Source: Verrucomicrobiia bacterium (GTDB lineage: Bacteria; Verrucomicrobiota; Verrucomicrobiia; Verrucomicrobiales; Akkermansiaceae). From it: DNA of 46,540 nucleotides. Every line of letters begins with the position of its first letter. The first letter of the stretch is position 1. The notes below the pieces were generated by a model. It worked only from the letters and a program-made list of their open reading frames with translations. It did no database searches and was not told where the DNA came from. Positions 40,436 to 46,540 of this stretch are shown piece after piece. The DNA lies in contig JAUIJD010000035.1 in assembly GCA_030431475.1 (NCBI GenBank), positions 1 to 46,540 on the forward strand. Reading direction: 5' to 3'. The position numbers and the translations under genes were made by a program.

Positions 40436-42352
40436 TTACTGGAGGAAAAGGAACTCGGACGACATGACGAGCGCCGAGACGATGTTGCGATAGCCGGACT
40501 CGCCGGCGGCCTCAACCTCCTCGAGCATCCAGCCCATCTCCTTCTCGGAGGGCGGACGGCTGAGGATCGCGATGTAGAGGCGCCGGATCTTCTCACGATC
40601 CGTGCTCGCGCCCTCGAGGCTGCGGTAGAGATGGGCGTCGCGGTTGTGGACGAGCTGCTCCTGCACGAAGCCGTTCATCAGGGCCAGCACCTGCCCGACA
40701 TTCGGCTCGCGACTGTGGGACTCGATCACCTCGCGGTCCGCCTGTCCGAAAAGGAACAGCAGGTGCTCCCGCGGGGCCGGGCTCGGAAGCTCGCTGGCCC
40801 GCACCTGCGCGTTGCGCCCGTAGCTCCGGATCTCGCGTTGCATCGACATCATGTCGCCGCCCCCGCCCCCGCCCCCGCCGCCGCCTTTCTTCACGGCTGC
40901 GAGGAACTTGTTGAAGTAGCGACGCATCTCCTGCTCCGAATCGATCGCGAGGACCTCGTCGGACAACTCCTTCATGGTCTTGCCCTCGAAGTTCACCACC
41001 TTGCCGCGCACCCGGATCCTCGGGTCGGCGGTGCGCCGTGGCTTGGTGTCGGGGTTGCCGCTGGCGAGCGTGATCAGCGAGTCCCAGATCTGCTCGGCCG
41101 AAAGCCGGGTGAGCTGGCGTCCGTGGAAATCGTCGCCGGTCATCACCTTCGACGGCTTCGGATTCGGCACGAACTGGAAGGTCCGGGTGTTCAGCAGCAC
41201 CTTCTGGAAGGCCTTCAGGTCGTAGTCGAGCTCGACCATCAACCGGACCAGTTGGTTCATCATCGCCGGCAGGTGGGTGTCCGAGGCATCGATGAACTCG
41301 TCGACCGGTTCATACACCCCACGACCCATCACCCGCGCCCACATGCGGTTGGCGATCACCGAGGGAAACTGCTCACCGGTGCGGGTGGTCACCCACTCGG
41401 CCAGCTCCTGCCGCCCGTCTCCCGCGTCACGCCGGTCCGAAAGGCGAACCGTTTTCCCGAAGGGCGTGCGCCCGCCGATCATCTCCCCCGGTTGGCCGTC
41501 CCGGTACTGGTAGTCGCCGGGAAGCTCGATCCGCCCCTTGCCGCCGCCGGTGAGGGTCATGCCGAACACCTCGTCCCACAGCACCTGCGCCGCGGAATAG
41601 TCGATCGTGCGGCGCTTGTCGTCCTCGCGCAGCTCATCCCACAGCTTGCGCATCGGCTGCCGGTTGCCGGTGCCCTGGCCGTGCGTGAAGGCGGCGAGCT
41701 CGTAGAACTCCATCCGCTCGGTGTCGCCGAAAGGGTCGTCGTGGCACTGGGCGCATTCCATCCGCGACCCGAGAAAGATCCGCATCGAGTTCGCCATGTT
41801 GTCGAGCTCCATGCCGCGGTCGCGGAGGTAGTAGCCGACCGCGGCCTCCTCCGGGTCCCACATCGTGCCCCGGGCCGAAAGCAGGCGACCTGTCAGTTCG
41901 TCCCATGGCATGTTCTCGTCGATCGCCTTCCGCACCCACTCGCGATACGGCTCGAAGCCGCCCCGGTTCCCCGGCTTGGTGTCCGCCACCCGCAGCAGGT
42001 CGAAGGCCCAGTTGGCCATGTGACTCGAATAGCCGGGCGAATCGAGAAGGTAGTCGATCAGTTGCGTCCGCTTGTCCTCATCCTCGATCTCGAGGAAGAA
42101 ACGCGCCTCCTCGGCGGTCGGAATCCGACCGACCGCCACCAGGAAGGCCCGACGCAGGAAGGTCGCGTCGTCGGTCACCGCCGGGACTTCCATTTTCTGG
42201 CGGCGGTACCAAGCGGCGACGTGCTTGTCGATGTCGAGCGCCGCCTCGCGGACGAATGCAGGATCGTCCGCCTTGGAAGCCGGAGCCTCCTGCGCGGGAA
42301 GTGTCGCCAGGGGGAGACCGGCGAGCAGGGCGAGAATCGTGCGGATTTTCAT
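40436..42352 (-). CDS. DUF1549/DUF1553 protein with CxxCH motif
   Basis: A 638-residue exported protein with signal peptide MKIRTILALLAGLPLATLPA. The N-terminal half is DUF1549 (DATFLRRAFLVAVGRIPTAEE), with a single CAQCH motif (Cys200, Cys203, His204) able to bind one c-type heme, or another ligand, in the periplasm. The C-terminal half is DUF1553 (VIANRMWARVMGRGVYEP and FLFGQADREVIESH). A run of ten glycines lies between them (near residue 495), an unusual linker. With DUF1501 it forms a two-gene operon, first gene upstream. Members are often annotated PSD1/PSCyt2 surface proteins; function unknown. Confidence 0.9.
   Translation of the reverse strand: MKIRTILALLAGLPLATLPAQEAPASKADDPAFVREAALDIDKHVAAWYRRQKMEVPAVTDDATFLRRAFLVAVGRIPTAEEARFFLEIEDEDKRTQLIDYLLDSPGYSSHMANWAFDLLRVADTKPGNRGGFEPYREWVRKAIDENMPWDELTGRLLSARGTMWDPEEAAVGYYLRDRGMELDNMANSMRIFLGSRMECAQCHDDPFGDTERMEFYELAAFTHGQGTGNRQPMRKLWDELREDDKRRTIDYSAAQVLWDEVFGMTLTGGGKGRIELPGDYQYRDGQPGEMIGGRTPFGKTVRLSDRRDAGDGRQELAEWVTTRTGEQFPSVIANRMWARVMGRGVYEPVDEFIDASDTHLPAMMNQLVRLMVELDYDLKAFQKVLLNTRTFQFVPNPKPSKVMTGDDFHGRQLTRLSAEQIWDSLITLASGNPDTKPRRTADPRIRVRGKVVNFEGKTMKELSDEVLAIDSEQEMRRYFNKFLAAVKKGGGGGGGGGGDMMSMQREIRSYGRNAQVRASELPSPAPREHLLFLFGQADREVIESHSREPNVGQVLALMNGFVQEQLVHNRDAHLYRSLEGASTDREKIRRLYIAILSRPPSEKEMGWMLEEVEAAGESGYRNIVSALVMSSEFLFLQ
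40856..40886. repeat. GC-rich tandem tract encoding a glycine run
   Basis: A tract of about 30 bases made of repeated CCGCCC and CCG units, coding on the minus strand for the polyglycine run of the DUF1549/DUF1553 protein. Such tracts can vary in length by replication slippage. Changes in units of six or three would keep the frame; other changes would break the gene. Confidence 0.6.
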
Positions 42353-42858
42353 TAGGTTTATGGGACAATGGCCGAAATCCCGGGGGTCGTCAACCGACCC
42401 GGGATCCAACTCAAACCGCGCCTACGGCTCCTCCGACAACGCCTTTTCATCCGAATCCCCGGATTCCATCCCGAGCTCACGCCCCGACACGGGAAGCTCA
42501 CTTTCCATACCCTTTCCAATACTCCACATCGGGTGAATCTCATGATTTCGGGGCCGCCGGAACGTCACTGGACGGATTTTTTCTCAAGCCGGAGAACCCG
42601 GGCGCTCGTCCGGCGCAATCCGATACGGCTCATGCCCTTGGGAGGATTCCCAGGCCCCGCGATCCGGGCCGTGTGACCCCCCGGTCACGGATCGCTCCTT
42701 GACCTGCCCGCCCCATGTCCTTGCCATGGGGGCCCACTGTAATCCGCGAGGCCTTCACGTTGCCTCGCGCCGCGCGCCTCCCGGAAGAGGATCGGCCGCG
42801 CGTTTTGTCGATCGTCCTGAACGCCCGCTCCGCTCGAGCAGGCCAGCCTGTTATCATC
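42353..42858. other. Intergenic stretch upstream of betaine synthesis genes
   Basis: About 500 bases divergent between the DUF1549 gene and the GSMT gene. I see no convincing gene: the short open frames are Arg/Pro-rich and lack good starts. A minus-strand promoter candidate lies at 42365-42393. A small palindrome (CCATG/CATGG, about 42713-42729) sits 130 bases before the GSMT start. No riboswitch or osmotic-control element could be recognised. Confidence 0.5.
42365..42393 (-). promoter_or_regulatory. Candidate promoter for DUF1549-DUF1501 operon
   Basis: On the minus strand TTGACG (42393-42388, five of six) and CATTGT (42370-42365, three of six) are separated by 17 bases. The -10 ends 12 bases before the ATG at 42352, giving a very short leader. 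The -35 and spacing are good and the -10 is weak, so this is a candidate only. Confidence 0.4.
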
Positions 42859-43698
42859 ATGTCACATATCACCAAGAAAGTCGCCGACGACGAGGTCGGC
42901 CAGGACTACGGAGAGAATCCCACCGAAGTCCGCGAAACCGACAAGTACAAGCAAGAGTACGTCCGGGGTTTCGTCGACAAATGGGACGAGCTCATCGATT
43001 GGGATGCCCGCGCCGACAGCGAAGGCGACTTCTTCATCGAGGAGCTCAAGAAGCGGGGGGCGAAGCGCATCCTCGACGTCGCCACCGGCACCGGCTTCCA
43101 CTCGGTCCGTCTGCTCGAGGCCGGGTTCGAGGTGGTCTCGGCCGACGGCAGTCCGCAGATGCTCTCGAAGGCCTTCGAGAACGGGCGTCGCCGCGGGCAC
43201 ATCCTGCGCACCGTCCAGGCCGACTGGCGATGGCTCAACCGCGACGTCTACGGCAAGTTCGACGCGGTCGTCTGCCTTGGAAACTCCTTCACCCACCTCT
43301 TCGACGAACGCGACCGGCGCAAGACGCTGGCGGAGTTCTACGCCTGCCTGCGCCACGACGGCTGCCTCATTCTCGACCAGCGCAACTACGACTCCATCCT
43401 CGACAACGGTTTCTCGACGAAGCACGCGTTCTACTACTGCGGCGACAACGTCCGCGCGGCCCCGGAACACGTCGACGAGGGCCTGGCCCGCTTCCGCTAC
43501 GAGTTCCCCGACAAGTCGGTCTACCACCTCAACATGTTCCCGCTGCGCCGCGAGTACGTCGAGCGCCTGATGTTCGAGGTCGGCTTCCAGCGGGTGAAGT
43601 CCTTCGCCGATTTCCAGGAGACCTACCGCCAGGACGATCCGGACTTCTACATCCACATCGCCGAGAAGAAATACGAGATCAAGGACGAGGATTCATGA
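42859..43698 (+). CDS. Glycine/sarcosine N-methyltransferase
   Basis: A 279-residue class I SAM-dependent methyltransferase that matches GSMT (glycine to sarcosine to dimethylglycine, the first two of three steps in betaine synthesis). SAM motif I is at about 73-81 (LDVATGTGFHSVRLLEAG), followed by VVSADGSPQML and VVCLGNSFTHLF. The length and the DQRNYDSIL segment fit the family. The start at 42859 (MSHITKKV) is preferred to the in-frame ATG at 42715, because the extra 48 residues are not family-like. The stop overlaps the next ATG (ATGA), so the two methyltransferases are translationally coupled. It is likely induced by salt, but no control element was identified. Confidence 0.92.
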   Translation: MSHITKKVADDEVGQDYGENPTEVRETDKYKQEYVRGFVDKWDELIDWDARADSEGDFFIEELKKRGAKRILDVATGTGFHSVRLLEAGFEVVSADGSPQMLSKAFENGRRRGHILRTVQADWRWLNRDVYGKFDAVVCLGNSFTHLFDERDRRKTLAEFYACLRHDGCLILDQRNYDSILDNGFSTKHAFYYCGDNVRAAPEHVDEGLARFRYEFPDKSVYHLNMFPLRREYVERLMFEVGFQRVKSFADFQETYRQDDPDFYIHIAEKKYEIKDEDS

Positions 43699-44537
43699 GC
43701 CAGCAAACGGAATCCCAGGTCGTGGACATCGCCCGCGACTACTACGACAGCAGCGACGCCGACAACTTCTACTATCACATCTGGGGCGGCGAGGACATCC
43801 ACGTCGGCATCTACCGGACCGACGACGAGCCCATCCTCACCGCCAGCCGGCGCACCGTGGACACGATGCTCTCGCGCATCCCCAAACTGCCGGACAACGC
43901 CCGCCTGCTCGACATCGGGTCCGGCTACGGCGGCTCGGCCCGCGTGATCGCCCGCGAGCTCGGCATCCGCGTCACCTGCCTCAACCTGAGCGCGGTGCAG
44001 AACGAGCGGAACCGCACGATGACCGCCGCCCAGGGACTCGACGACCGCATCGACGTCCACGACGGCAACTTCGAGGAGCTGCCCTTCGACGACGGATCCT
44101 TCGACCAGGTCTGGTGTCAGGACTCCATCCTCCACAGCGGACGCCGCCAGCGCGTCTTCGAGGAGGTCGACCGCGTCCTCAAACCGGGCGGCGGATTCAT
44201 CTTCACCGACCCGATGCAGAAGGACGGGGTCGACCCCGGACTGCTCGAGCCCGTGCTCGCGCGCATCCACCTGCCGTCGATGGGCTCGACCGGCAAGTAC
44301 CGCGACTACGCCGCCGGACTCGGCTGGGAAACGGTCGACATCGATGAGAAGCCCGAGTGCCTGGTGCGCCACTACAGCCGCGTGCTCGAGGAACTCGAGA
44401 AGCGCGGCGACGAGATCGCCGAACACATCAGCGGCGACTACGTCGAGCGCATGAAGAAGGGCCTGCACCACTGGATCGAGGCCGGGACCAAGGGTGCGCT
44501 CGACTGGGGCATCCTCCACTTCCGCAAGCCTGCCTGA
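43695..44537 (+). CDS. Sarcosine/dimethylglycine N-methyltransferase
   Basis: A 280-residue SAM-dependent methyltransferase that completes glycine betaine synthesis (sarcosine/dimethylglycine to betaine). It shows the N-terminal IARDYYDSSDADNFYYHIW and GGEDIHVGIY segments typical of SDMT, motif I at about 72 (LLDIGSGYGGSARVIAREL), then QVWCQDSILHSG and LHHWIEAGTKG. It overlaps GSMT by four bases and is followed seven bases later by the BCCT transporter gene, a single operon for betaine production and handling. The cluster would let the cell make betaine from glycine instead of depending on choline. Confidence 0.92.
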   Translation: MSQQTESQVVDIARDYYDSSDADNFYYHIWGGEDIHVGIYRTDDEPILTASRRTVDTMLSRIPKLPDNARLLDIGSGYGGSARVIARELGIRVTCLNLSAVQNERNRTMTAAQGLDDRIDVHDGNFEELPFDDGSFDQVWCQDSILHSGRRQRVFEEVDRVLKPGGGFIFTDPMQKDGVDPGLLEPVLARIHLPSMGSTGKYRDYAAGLGWETVDIDEKPECLVRHYSRVLEELEKRGDEIAEHISGDYVERMKKGLHHWIEAGTKGALDWGILHFRKPA

Positions 44538-44544
44538 CGCCCCG

Positions 44545-46143
44545 ATGAGAAAACGCGGGAAGCGGCATGGCGAGCTCGAGCCCGATTTCATCAAGCTCGG
44601 TCCGCTGGAGTTCCACCCGGTCGTCTTCCCGGTCTCCGCGCTGGTCATCCTCGGATTCACCGTCTGGGGCTTCGTCCGCGCGCAGGCCGACGCGGCGGCG
44701 ACGGAGAAGATCTTCTCCGACACCCTCGACTGGCTGGCGACGAACTTCGGCTGGTTCTACATCCTCACCGCCAACCTGCTGCTCGCGGCGGTGGGCGTGC
44801 TGATCTGCTCGCGCTTCGGCCGCATCCGCCTCGGCGGGGCGGAGTGCAAGCCGGACTACAGCTACGGCGCCTGGTTCGCCATGCTGTTCTCCGCCGGCAT
44901 GGGGATCGGCCTCATGTTCTGGTCGGTCGCCGAGCCGATGTATCACTTCGGCTCGCCCCCCGGCATCCTCGCCAGCGGTTCGCCGGAGGCCGCCCGCGAG
45001 GCGATGCTCATCACCTTCTACCACTGGGGCCTCCACGCCTGGGGCATCTACGCGCTGGTCGGCTGCGCCATCGCCTACTTCGCCTTCAACCGCGGCCTGC
45101 CGATCACCATCCGCTCGACCTTCTACCCCATCCTCGGCGAAAGGGTCCGCGGCCCCTTCGGCCACCTCATCGACATCCTCGCGGTCGTCGCCACCCTCTT
45201 CGGCGTCGCCACTTCGCTCGGCCTCGGCGTGCTGCAGGTGAATTCCGGGCTGCACTATCTCTTTCCCAACCAGATCGCGGCCAGCGACACCGACGCCGGC
45301 ACCTCCGTCCAGATGCTCCTCATCGGCGGGATCACCCTCGCCGCCACCGCCTCGGTCGTCAGCGGTCTCGACAAGGGCATCAAGCGCCTGTCCCAGGGCA
45401 ACCTCATCCTCGCCGCGAGCCTGCTGGCGATGGTCTTCCTGCTCGGCCCCACCGCCCACCTGCTCGACGCGTTCCTGCAGAACCTCGGCAACTACCTCTC
45501 CCGCCTGCTGCCGCTGGCCACCTGGACCGAGACCTACCGCGAGGGCGAGGACGGCGGATGGCAGCACACCTGGACCATCTTCTACTGGGGCTGGTGGATC
45601 AGCTGGTCGCCCTTCGTCGGCATGTTCATCGCCCGCATCTCCCGCGGCCGCACCATCCGCGAGTTCGCCCTCGGCGTGCTCATCGTTCCGACGCTGCTGA
45701 CCTTCCTCTGGCTCACCGTGTTCGGAAACTCGGCCCTGCACGAGGAAATGGCCGGCGCCGGCGGCATCCTCGCGGCGGTCAACGACAACTACAGCACCGC
45801 CATCTTCAAGCTCTTCGAGCACTACCCGATGTCCCAGATCACCAACGGTCTCGCCGTCATCGTGGTCATCACCTTCTTCGTCACCTCCTCCGACTCCGGC
45901 TCGCTGGTCATCGACACCATCACCGGCGGCGGCCATCCGAAGCCGCCGGTGATCCAGAAGATCTTCTGGGCCGTGCTCGAGGGAGCGGTCGCCGCTGCCC
46001 TGCTCTACGCCGGCGGCCTCAAGGCCCTGCAGTCGGCCGCCATCACCACCGGCCTGCCCTTCGCGCTGGCCCTGCTGATGATGGCCTTCTGCCTCTTCAA
46101 GGGCCTGCGACGGGAGCGAACCGACCCGGGCGCAAATCCGTAG
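44545..46143 (+). CDS. BCCT family transporter (betaine/choline type)
   Basis: A 532-residue inner-membrane protein with about 12 transmembrane segments. Glycine-rich TM3 (AGMGIGLMFWSVAEPMYHF, about residues 117-135) and the aromatic box (WGWWISWSPFVGMFIARISRG, about 349-369) match the BCCT family. These contribute to substrate and sodium binding in BetP-like carriers. The trailing C-terminus is short, without the long osmosensing tail of BetP. In this context it probably takes up or retains betaine, complementing the two methyltransferases. The start at 44545 leaves 7 bases after the SDMT stop. Confidence 0.93.
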   Translation: MRKRGKRHGELEPDFIKLGPLEFHPVVFPVSALVILGFTVWGFVRAQADAAATEKIFSDTLDWLATNFGWFYILTANLLLAAVGVLICSRFGRIRLGGAECKPDYSYGAWFAMLFSAGMGIGLMFWSVAEPMYHFGSPPGILASGSPEAAREAMLITFYHWGLHAWGIYALVGCAIAYFAFNRGLPITIRSTFYPILGERVRGPFGHLIDILAVVATLFGVATSLGLGVLQVNSGLHYLFPNQIAASDTDAGTSVQMLLIGGITLAATASVVSGLDKGIKRLSQGNLILAASLLAMVFLLGPTAHLLDAFLQNLGNYLSRLLPLATWTETYREGEDGGWQHTWTIFYWGWWISWSPFVGMFIARISRGRTIREFALGVLIVPTLLTFLWLTVFGNSALHEEMAGAGGILAAVNDNYSTAIFKLFEHYPMSQITNGLAVIVVITFFVTSSDSGSLVIDTITGGGHPKPPVIQKIFWAVLEGAVAAALLYAGGLKALQSAAITTGLPFALALLMMAFCLFKGLRRERTDPGANP

Positions 46144-46272
46144 AGCCGCTCCCGTCCGCCCCCTGCACACGGTCCCCGCGACGCGCATTTCCGCGCCACA
46201 TGCGGCAAGGACCGCGTGGCGGCGGCAGCCCCTCCGGTGCTGTGCTTCCTCGAACCCATCCACGGAGAACCC

Positions 46273-46540
46273 ATGAAGAGCACCTTCGTCCACCCGCTGC
46301 CCAACCTCGAAGGCTACTTCGGCGACTACGGCGGCAGCTTCATCCCGCCCGAACTGCAGACGATCATCGACGAGATCTCCGAGGCCTACGACGAGATCAT
46401 CCGCGACGAGAAGTTCCTCGAGGAACTCGCCTCGCTCTACCGCCACTACGTCGGGCGCCCCAGCCCGGTCTTCCACGCCCGCCACCTGTCGGCGAAATAC
46501 GGCTCCGCCATCTACCTCAAGCGCGAGGACATCAACCACA
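46273..46540 (+). CDS. Tryptophan synthase beta chain, N-terminal part
   Basis: The first 89 residues of TrpB, cut by the window edge. It opens with [20 protein letters not shown] and [16 protein letters not shown], then the family stretch [19 protein letters not shown] and YLKREDINH, where the last His precedes the PLP Lys (not in the window). TrpB joins indole and serine to make tryptophan. No trpA or regulatory leader is seen within the window; the 129-base gap after the BCCT gene shows no attenuator-like structure. Confidence 0.93.
   Translation, partial: MKSTFVHPLPNLEGYFGDYGGSFIPPELQTIIDEISEAYDEIIRDEKFLEELASLYRHYVGRPSPVFHARHLSAKYGSAIYLKREDINH

Noticed and set aside
42368-42676. 102-residue plus-strand open frame before the GSMT gene
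   Set aside because: No domain, Arg-rich composition, no good start signal; most likely a high-GC artefact frame.
42715-42858. Upstream ATG at 42715 as the GSMT start
   Set aside because: The extra 48 residues do not look like the family; MSHITKKV at 42859 gives the usual length.

Overview
The window is GC-rich bacterial chromosome that reads as Verrucomicrobiota (Verrucomicrobiales-like; inferred from gene content). The main signs are a PEP-CTERM protein, a DUF1549/DUF1553 plus DUF1501 operon, DUF1080 and DUF6288 proteins, secreted glycoside hydrolases, and giant exported proteins with thrombospondin-type-3 calcium repeats. No tRNA, rRNA or CRISPR array was seen.

Layout. (1) 1-1711: a low-coding edge with two minus-strand integron-type gene cassettes and no integrase. 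One is a RelE/ParE-like toxin-antitoxin pair, the other a 173-residue protein of unknown function. Each is followed by an attC-like site, one well formed and one rearranged. (2) 2146-6697: a pectin side-chain block with an SGNH/rhamnogalacturonan acetylesterase-like protein, a propeller-like secreted protein and a GH127 beta-L-arabinofuranosidase, then a DUF1992 protein. (3) 6869-18655: two giant secreted proteins separated by a strong intrinsic terminator. The first is a PATR/LamG/TSP3/BNR_4 protein with an ulvan-lyase-like His pair; the second has 2370 residues with carboxypeptidase-regulatory-like and Calx-beta domains. (4) 18700-21577: a membrane class III adenylate/guanylate cyclase and a Tat-exported Gfo/Idh/MocA oxidoreductase. 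(5) 21731-27881: a 1889-residue exported protein carrying what looks like a divergent edema-factor/CyaA-type cyclase domain, then a small lipoprotein. (6) 27952-37532: prolyl oligopeptidase, a DUF4139-like protein, GH43, PEP-CTERM protein, DUF1080, GNAT, a PQQ-like propeller and a YiiX-like C92 lipoprotein. (7) 37639-42352: DUF6288, DUF1501 and DUF1549/1553. (8) 42859-46143: a tight cluster for glycine betaine synthesis from glycine (GSMT, SDMT) plus a BCCT transporter, followed by the start of trpB, which is cut by the window edge.

Together the genes suggest a free-living, probably marine or saline, polysaccharide-degrading bacterium that exports most of its enzymes and accumulates betaine against salt stress. 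The most unusual items are the integrase-less cassette pair and the edema-factor-like domain in a giant exported protein. Both come from reading motifs by eye and need profile or structure searches to confirm.
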